Of a stretch of 51,472 nucleotides of DNA, positions 8,782-17,099 are shown piece by piece. The DNA lies in NCBI GenBank assembly GCA_031292755.1, contig JARLGM010000028.1:1-51472 (forward strand), in the 5' to 3' direction. The translations under genes and the position numbers were made by a program. The stretch's first letter is position 1. Each line of letters opens with the position of its first letter. The stretch comes from Candidatus Sulfopaludibacter sp. (GTDB taxonomy: Bacteria; Acidobacteriota; Terriglobia; Bryobacterales; Bryobacteraceae). Below the pieces are notes generated by a model that did no database searches, was not told where the DNA came from, and was given only the letters and a program-made list of their open reading frames with translations.

Positions 8782-9039
8782 CTAAGCCACAGGCTGAGGT
8801 TGCTCGGCCGGATTATTCTTTACCAGCCGCTGCACGGTATCCGACAACTGGGCGCCATTCTTGACCCAATAATCCAGGCGGTCGTGTTTCAACAGCACCT
8901 TCGCCGGCTTGGTCAGCGGATTATAGTGTCCCAGCACTTCGAGGTTGCGGCCATTACGGGCGCGCTCTTTTTCAATTACGACTACGCGATAGAACGGCTT
9001 CTTTTTGGCGCCAAACCGCGCCAGGCGAATCATCAGCAT
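8782..9039 (-). CDS. rpsP: 30S ribosomal protein S16
   Basis: An 85-residue protein starting MLMIRLARFGAKKKPFYRVV, the diagnostic S16 N-terminus, continuing VLGHYNPLTKPAKVLL and DYWVKNGAQLSDTVQRLVKN. S16 is needed early in 30S assembly. It follows ffh after 26 bases on the same strand, a conserved arrangement. The sequence appears complete and of normal length. Confidence 0.97.
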   Translation of the reverse strand: MLMIRLARFGAKKKPFYRVVVIEKERARNGRNLEVLGHYNPLTKPAKVLLKHDRLDYWVKNGAQLSDTVQRLVKNNPAEQPQPVA

Positions 9040-9065
9040 CTATACTCCAAAATTCGAATCTTATT

Positions 9066-10436
9066 TTACCTGCCCAATCCCGGAATATCGAAGGGAAATC
9101 CGCCGGGCAATTTCATTTTTCCCAGCCTTTTGCCCATCAAACCGCCCGACAGGCTCTTCATCATCTTCCGGGCCTCGGCATACTGCTTCAACAACTGATT
9201 TACTTCCTGTACGCTGGTCCCGCTGCCTTTGGCAATCCGCCGGCGCCGGGTACCATTGATGATCATGTGATTGGCCCGCTCCCGGGGAGTCATCGAATCG
9301 ATGATCGCGACAACGCGGCCAATCTCCTTCTCATCCACTTTGACGTTGCTCAGTTCCTTCATCATGCCCACCTTGGGCATCATATCGAGCAGGGAACTGA
9401 GCGGTCCGAGTTTGCGGATGCTCTTTAATTGATCGCGGAAATCGGCCAGCGTGAAGTCGTTCTCGATGAGCTTGCGCTGCATCTCGACGGCCTTCTTCTG
9501 ATCGATCTGCTCGCTGGCTTTCTCGATGAACGACAGAATGTCGCCCATGCCCAGAATGCGATTGGCGACGCGATCGGGGTGAAACTGTTCCAGAGCATCC
9601 AGTTTTTCGCCGATACCGACGAATTTGAGAGGCTGACCGGTGACCTGGCGAATCGACAGCGCCGCGCCGCCCCTGGCGTCGCCGTCCATTTTGGTGAGGA
9701 TCACGCCGGTAATGCCGAGCTGCTTGTGAAACTCATCGGCCGATTTTACGGCGTCCTGCCCGGTCATGGCGTCGGCGACGAACAAAATTTCCACCGGGTT
9801 GAGCTGTTCTTTCAACTGCCGCAGTTCGCCCATCAGCGCGTCGTCGATATGCAGGCGGCCGGCGGTATCCACGAGCAGCACGTCGCGGCCGTTGTTGACT
9901 GCTTCACGCCGCGCGGACCGGGTCAATTCCAGCGGCAGCGCTTCTCCCGGCGCGCCTTCATATATGGGCTGGCCGGCATCGCGCGCCACCACGCGCAACT
10001 GCTCCCGCGCGGCCGGACGGTAGACGTCCACCGAAACGAGCATGGGCCGGTGCCCGTTCTTAGAGAGCCAGCGCGCCAGTTTTCCGGTGGACGTAGTCTT
10101 GCCGGAACCCTGCAACCCGACGATCAGGAACACGCTGGGCGGTTCGTTGGCAAACCGCAGGCGGGATTCGTGCGAACCGAGAATCTTGATCAACTCTTCG
10201 TTGACGATCTTGATGACCTGCTGGGAGGGTGAAAGGGCCGAAAGCACTTCCTCGCCCATGGCCTTCACCTTGATGGCTTCGATGAGTTGCTTGACAACCT
10301 TGAAATTGACGTCGGCTTCGAGGAGCGCCATGCGAATTTCGCGCAGGGCGCTCTCCATATTCTCGGCCGAGAGTTTGCCTTCGCCGCGCAGGTTCTTGAA
10401 GACCCTTTGCAGCTTTTCAGATAGGTTGTCGAACAT
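9066..10436 (-). CDS. ffh: Signal recognition particle GTPase Ffh
   Basis: A 456-residue protein with the three SRP54 domains: helical N domain (1-90), GTPase G domain with P-loop GLQGSGKTTSTGKLA (about 108-122), DTAGR and TKMDGDARGG, and a methionine-rich M domain from about 300 (GDILSFIEKA through GTRRRRIAKGSGTSVQEVNQLL). It binds 4.5S RNA and targets nascent membrane proteins to FtsY. It is the first gene of the minus-strand cluster ffh-rpsP-khpA-rimM-trmD-rplS-rnhB, so the promoter should lie in 10437-10513. Its C-terminus ends GFPFDIPGLGR. Confidence 0.97.
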   Translation of the reverse strand: MFDNLSEKLQRVFKNLRGEGKLSAENMESALREIRMALLEADVNFKVVKQLIEAIKVKAMGEEVLSALSPSQQVIKIVNEELIKILGSHESRLRFANEPPSVFLIVGLQGSGKTTSTGKLARWLSKNGHRPMLVSVDVYRPAAREQLRVVARDAGQPIYEGAPGEALPLELTRSARREAVNNGRDVLLVDTAGRLHIDDALMGELRQLKEQLNPVEILFVADAMTGQDAVKSADEFHKQLGITGVILTKMDGDARGGAALSIRQVTGQPLKFVGIGEKLDALEQFHPDRVANRILGMGDILSFIEKASEQIDQKKAVEMQRKLIENDFTLADFRDQLKSIRKLGPLSSLLDMMPKVGMMKELSNVKVDEKEIGRVVAIIDSMTPRERANHMIINGTRRRRIAKGSGTSVQEVNQLLKQYAEARKMMKSLSGGLMGKRLGKMKLPGGFPFDIPGLGR

Positions 10437-10513
10437 GAGAGCACAAGCCCTGCGTCACTTCAGGCGCAGGGACACGTCAGCGATTCTCTTAGTATAACCG
10501 ATGGCCGCGGCGA

Positions 10514-10927
10514 TCAGGCGGGCGGCGCGATGCGGATGCTGCTGGCCGCCATTTTTCCGGTGCGGTCCATGCCTAACTCGTAGATCACCTTGGCGCCGGG
10601 CCGCAGGTCTGTGGCTAGGCCTTCCACCAGACGCGAGACGTGGAAGAAGATGTCGCGTCCTCCATCGTCGGGCCGCAAAAAGCCAAATCCCTTGGCTTCG
10701 AAATAGGTGACTACGCTCCCGGTCTGTTCCCCGGAAGGCGCTTCCGCACCGGCTTCGCCGGCTTCGCCCCCGGCTTGCGAGGGCCGGCTGGACTTATCGC
10801 CAACTCCTTGTTTGATCAAGGCCAGATCGGCTTCGCTCCATTCGCTGGCGGGCTCTTCGGAAGGCATTTTAAAGTCCGGATTGCGCTTCCGGGCTTCTTC
10901 GAACATTCGTTTTTGGCGTGCGTTCAA
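10514..10927 (-). CDS. Cold-shock-domain protein with an N-terminal extension
   Basis: A 137-residue protein. Residues about 70-135 form a cold-shock domain (GSVVTYFEAKGFGFLRPDDG, then RDIFFHVSRLVEG), with the RNP1-like GFGFL and RNP2-like DIFFHVS nucleic-acid motifs. The first 65 residues are charged and proline-rich (MFEEARKRNPDFK, ASEWSEADLALIKQGVGDKS), which typical 70-residue CspA proteins lack. The start is TTG at 10927, supported by GAGGAAA about six bases upstream; the first ATG (residue 8) has no such site. It is probably an RNA chaperone. It is followed upstream by a small Tudor-like gene on the same strand. Confidence 0.85.
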   Translation of the reverse strand: MNARQKRMFEEARKRNPDFKMPSEEPASEWSEADLALIKQGVGDKSSRPSQAGGEAGEAGAEAPSGEQTGSVVTYFEAKGFGFLRPDDGGRDIFFHVSRLVEGLATDLRPGAKVIYELGMDRTGKMAASSIRIAPPA

Positions 10928-10954
10928 CGAAAATTTCCTCTAAATTCGGCGTCT

Positions 10955-11182
10955 CTATGCCGTAACAGGCGCGGTCTTCTTTCTACGGGCACCCTTCTTT
11001 TCGGCGGGGGGTTGCCGGTCACTCTTCTTCAAACTGCCCATCACCATACCGGTGACGAACTTCTTTTCGCCGTGATCGTCGAACTTGATCACGATTCGTT
11101 CTTCACTGCTGGACATCACTGTACCCAGGCCGAACTTTTGGTGCTCCACTTGGGCGCCCTGATTATAGGTGTTGGAAGCCAT
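10955..11182 (-). CDS. Small Tudor-like protein resembling the UvrD/PcrA C-terminal domain
   Basis: A 75-residue protein. GAQVEHQKFGLGTVMSSSEE and IVIKFDDHGEKKFVTGMV match the small beta-barrel found at the C-terminus of PcrA/UvrD helicases (pattern V-x-H-x-x-F-G-x-G-x-V), where it contacts RNA polymerase. Here it stands alone with a lysine/arginine-rich tail (EKKGARRKKTAP). A role in transcription or nucleic-acid binding is inferred only. It lies 27 bases upstream of the cold-shock gene on the same strand, so the two may be co-transcribed. Confidence 0.7.
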   Translation of the reverse strand: MASNTYNQGAQVEHQKFGLGTVMSSSEERIVIKFDDHGEKKFVTGMVMGSLKKSDRQPPAEKKGARRKKTAPVTA

Positions 11183-11344
11183 AGAGTCTCTTAGCTTTAC
11201 TCCTCGATTAGATTGCAGGGGGTATTCGGTACCGGCAAGACGGGGATAGAGGTATCAGGCAGAAGTACCACAATGAAATCTACCATTTATCTTAGCAAAC
11301 TGATTGCCAACTTGTCGAGGAGGAGGGGTAAGCCGTTAAAGACG

Positions 11345-12073
11345 TTACCGCGATTCGATGGCCTGCATGGCTGTTTGGGCGGCGCGGGAGAGACTGATGG
11401 GCGGAATAAATCCGAACCCGCGATTGCGCTGAGCGAGATTTTCCTGGCCCGCCGCCGCGATCTTCTTCAGCGCGGGCAAATCGCTGCGGTCGCCGCCCGC
11501 GCCGATAATCCGCATGGCGTACAGTTTGTCCGGCACCTGCGAACTGGAAAGCAGGTCGCGGGCGATGCGTAGCGCTCCAGCCGCGTCCAGCAGGGCGAGG
11601 CGGTCGAGGGCCATATCGCCAATCATGCCGCCTTTGCTCGCGAGCGCGGCAAGAAACGGAATCACTACCGGGTCGCGATACTCGCTGAGGGCCGCCAGCG
11701 CATTGGTGGCGACCAGGATGTTTTCTTCTTGTGCCGCGCGGCTGAGCGGTTCCAGCAGGTCGACCCGCTGGAAACTGCCGAGCGACCGCGCCGCGGCGGC
11801 GCGTACCTGCTCATTTTTGCTGGCTAGCGCTTCGTGCAATGGCGCCACGGCTCCGGCGACGCGCAGGTTTTCGGCGGCGCAGGCCAGCAGACCGGGGTCT
11901 TCCATGGCGCGGCCCATGGCGGCGATGGTTTCCGCGTCTTTCGCGCCGCGCAATTCGAAGCACGCGCCGGCGCGCTGGGTGGCTGTCAATCTGGAGTCGA
12001 ACAGCCTCTCCAGCGGCGTCTGGCCGGCCGCCAAGGTGAGCATCGGAACAAACAAAAGCGATAGGGTTTTCAT
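11345..12073 (-). CDS. Exported HEAT-repeat protein
   Basis: A 242-residue protein with a signal peptide (MKTLSLLFVPMLTLAAGQ). Repeats follow of the HEAT/PBS-lyase type, e.g. APLHEALASKNEQVRAAAAR, LLEPLSRAAQEENILVATNA and VIPFLAALASKGGMIGDMAL. These build a protein-binding solenoid. No catalytic motif is seen. It overlaps the upstream TPR gene by four bases (ATGA), so the two are translationally coupled, and both products are exported. The 160 bases beyond its stop, before the Tudor-like gene, hold nothing recognised. Confidence 0.8.
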   Translation of the reverse strand: MKTLSLLFVPMLTLAAGQTPLERLFDSRLTATQRAGACFELRGAKDAETIAAMGRAMEDPGLLACAAENLRVAGAVAPLHEALASKNEQVRAAAARSLGSFQRVDLLEPLSRAAQEENILVATNALAALSEYRDPVVIPFLAALASKGGMIGDMALDRLALLDAAGALRIARDLLSSSQVPDKLYAMRIIGAGGDRSDLPALKKIAAAGQENLAQRNRGFGFIPPISLSRAAQTAMQAIESR

Positions 12074-13263
12074 TTTGCGGCCCTCTGTAAAGCTTGTGAA
12101 ATGGCTTCGGCATGCTTGCGGAACAGAGGCTCGGGCGTCTGCAACGCCATGGCCTTTTCCATGTACTGCTGCGCTTCCGCGTATTGGTGGTTCTTATACA
12201 GCGCCCAGGCGAGCGCGTCGTAGCTATAAATGTCGCGGCGGAATGCCAGTTCGCCGCGGGCCAGTTCCAGAGCGCGATCGAGCTTGATATTGTGGTCGGC
12301 AAAGGCGAACACCAGGTTGCGATTGGCGGTTTCGCCGGTGGCGCGCGAGACGCGGTCGATGGCATCCAGCAGGTCCATTTGTTTTCGGGCGAGCGCGATT
12401 TGACCGGTTTTCTCGTACAGATCGTATAGTGCGGCGGCGTAGTCCGGCAGCGGCGTGATTTCCTGGGCGTGCTTGTAGTTTTCGATCGCGTTCTTCAGGT
12501 CGCCGGTTTCCGCTTGCGTTTTGGCGAGCCCGGCATAGGCCGGATGGTAGCCGCGAAACGTCCGCAAGGCAGTGGTGAACTGTTGCGCGGCCTGATCGTA
12601 CTGCCCCGATTTGAAAAAGATGTTGCCCAGGTCCACCATACACCAGGCCACGTTTTCCGGGGAACTGCTGCCGGCTTCAATGGCTTTTCTCATAATTTCG
12701 ATGGCGCCGGGGACGTCGTTGAACAGGAAGTGGAAGTGGGACGCGCGGTTGTAACTGGCAAGGTCGGGGCGCAGGGTCACCATTTTCTGATAGGCATCGG
12801 CAGCTTCGTTGTATTCCCCGATCTCCGTCAGGGCATCGCCGAGGGTGCCCCAGTTCCAGGGGTCGGCGCCGTCCATTTTGATCAGGCGGCGCGAGGACTC
12901 GGCCGCTTTGGCGAAGAGATGCCGCTCCAGTTGCGTTTCGATCAGCAGGCGGTGCGCTTCGTACAGCGTGTTGTCGGCGGAGATGACGCTGTCCAGGATG
13001 CTGGCGGCGCGCTCCAGGTAGGAATAATCAGTAGTCTCGCGGGTCTTTTGAATGTAAGCGCCGGCCAACAGCACCTGAAAGTGCAGATCGTCGGGTTTGG
13101 TCTTGACCATCAGGCTATACATGCCGATGCGGTCATCGGTGCTCATTCCGGCGACCTTTTCCGCCAGCGAGCGCTCCGACAGTGCGCCCAGAATGCGGTC
13201 GGCCGTAGAAGACTGGGCGAGGGCCAGTGAGGCGAAGAGAATTGGATAGATCAGAGTTTTCAT
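12070..13263 (-). CDS. Exported TPR-repeat protein
   Basis: A 397-residue protein from ATG 13263, supported by GAGGAC about six bases upstream; the upstream in-frame ATG at 13287 falls inside the palindromic repeat and is less likely. Signal peptide: MKTLIYPILFASLALAQS. Tetratricopeptide repeats follow, e.g. PWNWGTLGDALTEIGEYNEA, NVAWCMVDLGNIFFKSGQYD and YALYKNHQY-type units. Such solenoids act as periplasmic scaffolds. Expression is probably coupled to the HEAT gene it overlaps. Confidence 0.85.
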   Translation of the reverse strand: MKTLIYPILFASLALAQSSTADRILGALSERSLAEKVAGMSTDDRIGMYSLMVKTKPDDLHFQVLLAGAYIQKTRETTDYSYLERAASILDSVISADNTLYEAHRLLIETQLERHLFAKAAESSRRLIKMDGADPWNWGTLGDALTEIGEYNEAADAYQKMVTLRPDLASYNRASHFHFLFNDVPGAIEIMRKAIEAGSSSPENVAWCMVDLGNIFFKSGQYDQAAQQFTTALRTFRGYHPAYAGLAKTQAETGDLKNAIENYKHAQEITPLPDYAAALYDLYEKTGQIALARKQMDLLDAIDRVSRATGETANRNLVFAFADHNIKLDRALELARGELAFRRDIYSYDALAWALYKNHQYAEAQQYMEKAMALQTPEPLFRKHAEAISQALQRAAK

Positions 13264-13283
13264 AAAATGTCCTCGACATTGTT

Positions 13284-13381
13284 TCATCGCGGAGACGCTG
13301 AGGCGCTGAGGAAGACGCGGAGGGAAGGCCTCAAAAAATCTTCTCCGATTCTTCCTCCGCGCCTTCGCGTCTCCGCGATGA
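13284..13381. repeat. Long imperfect palindrome (REP-like or terminator element)
   Basis: The left arm starts TCATCGCGGAGACGC at 13284, and the right arm ends with its exact complement GCGTCTCCGCGATGA at 13381. The match continues inward (AGGCGC then GAGGAAG) with a few mismatches, giving about 29-base arms around a loop of roughly 38 bases. It fills the gap between two minus-strand genes. It could terminate DUF4331 transcription, but it lacks a U run and looks more like a dispersed repetitive extragenic palindrome. Confidence 0.7.
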
Positions 13382-13391
13382 GCTTATCTTT

Positions 13392-14822
13392 CTATTGGCC
13401 CGGGACCGTTCCTCTCCCGTTAGTGCCGTTTTGCTGGCTGTGCAGGTAGCCGGCATGGGGCGGGGCGTGGAAGGGGAAGTGGTCCAGGGTGGGGACGTCG
13501 TTTTCGTTCACGCCATCGCCCAGGGGCGGCGTGTTGGAGAAGCCGGGGACGAGCACACCAGCTAGGGCGCGGAGGCCGATATCGACCACATCGTCATTAG
13601 GACGCCGTCCGCCGAAGGGCCATCCGGCGTTGTCGCCGCCCAGAGGGCCGAGGCGGCTCTGCTGCGCGAGAGACGTCGGCGGAATGGTCAGATCGATGCG
13701 GGTGATATCGGGCACGTAGACGCCCAGCAGGTCTTTGCGCGGTGTCGGCGGCACCGTCAGACCGAACACGCCGTTGAGGATCCCGGAAACGAAGAAAGGC
13801 GCGCCGATGTATTGCGAGAACTGCGCATCGTCGGCGGGGGCGCTGCGGTTCCAGTAGTCCTTCATGGGCAGCGGAATGAGAGCTTCCACGGTGAGGGGGT
13901 TACCCACGCGGTCGATCTGCACGTACTCGCCGAAGTTCACCGGATCGCTCGGGCTGGGCCGCACGGTAACGAGTTGCCGCAGCGTGGATGCCCAGGCGCC
14001 AATCTTGGCCGTGGGCGAAGTGGAACTGGTGGGCATACTGCCATCGGCGGTAACCGCCGTGATGGGCATCTCGATGGCGATCAGGCTGATGTTATAGCCC
14101 GCGAACCCATCCACCGCATTGGGATACGCCGCGCCCGCGCCGGTATCGGCGGAACCGGTCAAGACGGGCGCGGGGGCGCGGAAGTTGAGCGTGTCGAAAG
14201 TGGCGCCGCTATCGAAATAGAAAGCGTCGTCGCGCGGTCCGGCGAACACGCGCCAGCCGTTGGCCAGCGTGAACACAGAGGGCTGGCCAAGCGTAGCCTC
14301 GTAGGCTGGGGTGGATTTCGGACCCATGTTCGGCGGCGCCACGGAGAGCGGATGACCGTTAGCGTCGGTGGTGATGTACGTGGTTTGCCCGGTGTTCGCG
14401 TTGCGGATGATCACCGTGTAGGTCTGGTATAGGAAAATCCCGGGGTCGTCGATGCTCTTCAAGGTTCCGAAATAGGAAACAAAGGTCGGGTTCGGGCGGA
14501 GCTGAGTCTGGAACTGTACGTCCACGATCAAATCCGGACGCCCGTCCAGACCTCGCTGATTGTTGATGTTGAAACGGTACAGGACGCTATCCGAGAACTT
14601 GTAATAGCTCGGACCGTTGTCGGGGTTTTGGAATCCCTGAACGCTCATGCTCATGACAACGTTATTGCTTTTGCCGCTCTCATAGCTGCGAAAGATGTAG
14701 AAGTCGTTGAGGTTGGCAGTCTGGTCTTCCAGCAACAAAGGGCCGTTGCGGTGGCTGGCGGCCAAGGCACAACTACCCAGCAGCAGCGCTGCCGCACCCA
14801 GCCTGTAAACGTGTGATCTCAT
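13392..14822 (-). CDS. DUF4331-family exported protein
   Basis: A 476-residue protein with a signal peptide (MRSHVYRLGAAALLLGSCALA). The mature protein opens ASHRNGPLLLEDQTANLNDF, the hallmark of the DUF4331 family (SHR-x-APL near the N-terminus followed by a D-x-YxFRS strand, here DFYIFRSYES). The function of the family is unknown; members are exported and often sit near RND, sigma-factor or TPR genes. Later stretches (VDVQFQTQ, YNISLIAIEMPI, DITRIDLTIPP) are consistent with a large beta-rich fold. The start has GGAGAGGA just upstream. The last residues (HSQQNGTNGRGTVPGQ) are low complexity. Confidence 0.85.
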   Translation of the reverse strand: MRSHVYRLGAAALLLGSCALAASHRNGPLLLEDQTANLNDFYIFRSYESGKSNNVVMSMSVQGFQNPDNGPSYYKFSDSVLYRFNINNQRGLDGRPDLIVDVQFQTQLRPNPTFVSYFGTLKSIDDPGIFLYQTYTVIIRNANTGQTTYITTDANGHPLSVAPPNMGPKSTPAYEATLGQPSVFTLANGWRVFAGPRDDAFYFDSGATFDTLNFRAPAPVLTGSADTGAGAAYPNAVDGFAGYNISLIAIEMPITAVTADGSMPTSSTSPTAKIGAWASTLRQLVTVRPSPSDPVNFGEYVQIDRVGNPLTVEALIPLPMKDYWNRSAPADDAQFSQYIGAPFFVSGILNGVFGLTVPPTPRKDLLGVYVPDITRIDLTIPPTSLAQQSRLGPLGGDNAGWPFGGRRPNDDVVDIGLRALAGVLVPGFSNTPPLGDGVNENDVPTLDHFPFHAPPHAGYLHSQQNGTNGRGTVPGQ

Positions 14823-14904
14823 TTCCTCTCCTTATCGTGACGATCGCGAAGCCGCGACACCCGGTATACGAGTGGAGGACGGAATCGGATTTGGTCGAGA
14901 GGAC

Positions 14905-14933
14905 TTGACATCGCCCGCGATAAGTGCTAAATA
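14905..14933 (+). promoter_or_regulatory. Probable sigma-70 promoter of the blaI-type operon
   Basis: TTGACA (14905-14910), a 17-base spacer and TAAATA (14928-14933). This is the best consensus promoter seen in the window. The repressor ATG lies only 13 bases past the -10 box and there is no Shine-Dalgarno, so the transcript would have a very short leader or none. Confidence 0.65.
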
Positions 14934-14937
14934 AATT

Positions 14938-14951
14938 AACATTAAAATGTT
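14938..14951. promoter_or_regulatory. Candidate BlaI-type operator overlapping the start codon
   Basis: AACATTAAAATGTT is a perfect inverted repeat (AACATT, two A, AATGTT). It covers the expected transcription start and the repressor ATG, just downstream of the -10 box. BlaI/MecI/CopY repressors bind such short A/T-rich dyads, so autoregulation is inferred. Confidence 0.5.
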
Positions 14952-15339
14952 TAACGGTAGCCAGCGCAAGCCACCCACCCCGCTGGAGCAATTGCTTCTG
15001 GATTACGTGTGGGCGCATCCCGATTGCACGGCTGAGATGTGCCGGGAAGGGCTGGCGGGTGAGCGGCTGCTCAAGGACTCCACCGTTCGCACGATTCTGC
15101 GGAAGCTGGAAGAAAAGGGCTATGTGACCCATAAGGTGGATGGCCGCACGTTTGTTTATCGCGCGGCGGACACGCGGCGGAACGTAGCGGTACAGGCCGC
15201 GCAGCAACTGATCGATCGTTTTTGCGACGGATCGGTGGAGGAGTTGCTGGTGGGGCTGGTGGATAACCAGGTGTTGAAGCCGAAACAATTACAGCACCTG
15301 CTGGAGAAGATTGCGTCTCGTAAGGAGAAAAAGGAATGA
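14947..15339 (+). CDS. BlaI/MecI/CopY-family transcriptional repressor
   Basis: A 130-residue protein with an N-terminal winged helix: PTPLEQLLLDYVWAHPDC, the recognition-helix region KDSTVRTILRKLEEKGYVTH and the wing VDGRTFVYRAA. A helical dimerisation tail follows. In characterised systems the repressor is cleaved when a partner M56/BlaR1-type membrane protease is activated. The next gene encodes such a protease and overlaps this one by four bases (ATGA). The ATG at 14947 sits within the palindromic operator and has no upstream ribosome site. Confidence 0.92.
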   Translation: MFNGSQRKPPTPLEQLLLDYVWAHPDCTAEMCREGLAGERLLKDSTVRTILRKLEEKGYVTHKVDGRTFVYRAADTRRNVAVQAAQQLIDRFCDGSVEELLVGLVDNQVLKPKQLQHLLEKIASRKEKKE

Positions 15340-17099
15340 CCACGCTACAGTTGCTGGCGGAGTGGGCGCTCCGTTCTTCGATTCTGATCCTGAGCGGAAC
15401 ATTGCTGTTGTGGTTGTTCCGGGTGAAAGATCCATCGGTCCGATTGGCGGCGTGGACTGTGGTGCTCGCCGGTTCCCTGGCGATTCCGGCTCTTACCGCT
15501 GTGCTGCCGCAGATGCCGCTGGCTGTGATGCGGGGCGTGCCGCGTCCGCTTGCGGGGCCGGTGGCGGTCGATGGGGCCACGCGGGGGCTGGCGGTTCCCG
15601 TATCCGGAGCAAACGGCGGAGACGCAAATCCGACTAGTGGCGGCACGGCGCGCTTCGGATGGGCGGACGCCGCTCTTGTCCTATATGTACTGACTGCTTT
15701 GGCGCTGCTGCTCCGGCTTTGCGCCGGGCTGGCGGCGAGCCGCCGTTTACTGCGCAGCAGCCAGCCGACCGGCCAGGTAACGGAGGGAATCGCGATTCGC
15801 ACGTCGAGGTCCCTGGCGGCGCCGGTGGCGCTGGGCATCGGGCGCGCGGCGATTGTGCTCCCCGCGGACTGGCCCCAGTGGGACGGCGCGAAACTGGAGG
15901 CGGTGCTGGCGCATGAGCGCTCGCATATCCGCCGCTGCGACCCGGCGGTGCAGTTGCTCTCGGCGGTTCACCGCGCCCTGCTGTGGTTCAGCCCACTCAC
16001 CTGGTGGCTGCACAGGCGGATTGTGCGGCTGGCTGAGGAAGCCAGCGACGATGCGGCGATCGCTGTGACTCGAGATCGCGCCCGGTACGCGGAAATGGTG
16101 CTGGAGTTCGTGCAGCGGGGGGTGCGGCGTGCCAGCCCGGCCGGTGTGCCGATGGCGCGATATGGCCGGCCGGACCAACGCATTGACCGCATCCTGGATG
16201 GAACCTCGCTTTCCCGCGGAGTTACCCGCTGGACGGTGGCGGCGATTCTGGCCTTGGCGTCGCCCCTCGCCTACGTGGTGGCGGCGGCGCGTCCACAGAG
16301 CGTGCCTGCGGCACCGTCCCCGGTCCCGGCGCAGAATTCAGCGCAGCAGCCGCATGTGGTGGAATCGCTCCCGGTCCGGCAATCCGCGCAGACCGCGAGG
16401 CCTGCGCAGCCATCCGTTTACCTGACTGGGCTGGGCAACGCCGCCCCGTTCTACACGGTTACCGTCAGGCCCCGGATCGATGGCCAGCTCATTTCGATGA
16501 GCTTCAAGGAGGGAGACGTGGTCAAGGCCGGGCAGGTGTTGGCGTCGGTCGATCCCGAACCTTATCAATTCCAACTCACTCAGGCCGAAGGCAAGCTCGA
16601 ATCGGACGAGGCGCAACTGGTTACGCTGCTCGCGCAAAACGCGCAGGCTGCCGAAGCGACGCCCCTCAGAGCCGGAATTCAGGCCGACAAGGCCGCCGTC
16701 GAAAACGCCAAGGTCCGCCTGATGTACACCCAGATCACCGCACCCATTACGGGCGTGGCCGGGTTACGATTGGTGGACCCCGGCAACATGGTTCATGCCA
16801 CGGATAGTGCCGGCATCGTGGTGATCCGTCAGGTCCAGCCGATGGCGGTTCTATTTCAGATTCCGGAAGACAGCCTGCCCCGGGTGCGAGTGCTGCTGAA
16901 GGCGGGGGCGGAACCGCCGGTGGAGGCGTGGAACCGGGATTTCACGGTGAAACTCGCTACCGGACGCCTGACTGCGATCGACAATCAGATCAACCCGGAG
17001 ACCGGGACAGCGACGCTCAAAGCGATCTTCGACAATAGAGATGATACACTATTCCCCAATCAGTTCGTGAACGTACGGCTAGCCCTAAATAGTCAGTGA
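15336..17099 (+). CDS. M56 (BlaR1-type) peptidase fused to an MdtA-like RND adaptor domain
   Basis: A 587-residue fusion. Residues 1-315 form a BlaR1-type module: membrane segments (ILILSGTLLLWLF; YVLTALALLLRLCAGLA), the zinc site HERSH (His193, Glu194, His197) with Glu235 in EEASDDAA, and a final membrane segment near 292-312 (WTVAAILALASPLAYVVAAA). A Pro/Ala/Gln linker (about 313-355) leads to a membrane-fusion domain: lipoyl-like RPRIDGQLISMSFKEGDVVK, a helical hairpin (QFQLTQAEGKLESDEAQL), then TQITAPITGVAGLRLVDPGN, VLFQIPEDSLPRV and NPETGTATLKAIFDN, closely MdtA-like and ending at NQFVNVRLALNSQ. The C-terminal domain should face the periplasm, where BlaR1 carries its penicillin sensor. 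No RND pump or TolC gene lies nearby. Confidence 0.88.
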   Translation: MTTLQLLAEWALRSSILILSGTLLLWLFRVKDPSVRLAAWTVVLAGSLAIPALTAVLPQMPLAVMRGVPRPLAGPVAVDGATRGLAVPVSGANGGDANPTSGGTARFGWADAALVLYVLTALALLLRLCAGLAASRRLLRSSQPTGQVTEGIAIRTSRSLAAPVALGIGRAAIVLPADWPQWDGAKLEAVLAHERSHIRRCDPAVQLLSAVHRALLWFSPLTWWLHRRIVRLAEEASDDAAIAVTRDRARYAEMVLEFVQRGVRRASPAGVPMARYGRPDQRIDRILDGTSLSRGVTRWTVAAILALASPLAYVVAAARPQSVPAAPSPVPAQNSAQQPHVVESLPVRQSAQTARPAQPSVYLTGLGNAAPFYTVTVRPRIDGQLISMSFKEGDVVKAGQVLASVDPEPYQFQLTQAEGKLESDEAQLVTLLAQNAQAAEATPLRAGIQADKAAVENAKVRLMYTQITAPITGVAGLRLVDPGNMVHATDSAGIVVIRQVQPMAVLFQIPEDSLPRVRVLLKAGAEPPVEAWNRDFTVKLATGRLTAIDNQINPETGTATLKAIFDNRDDTLFPNQFVNVRLALNSQ

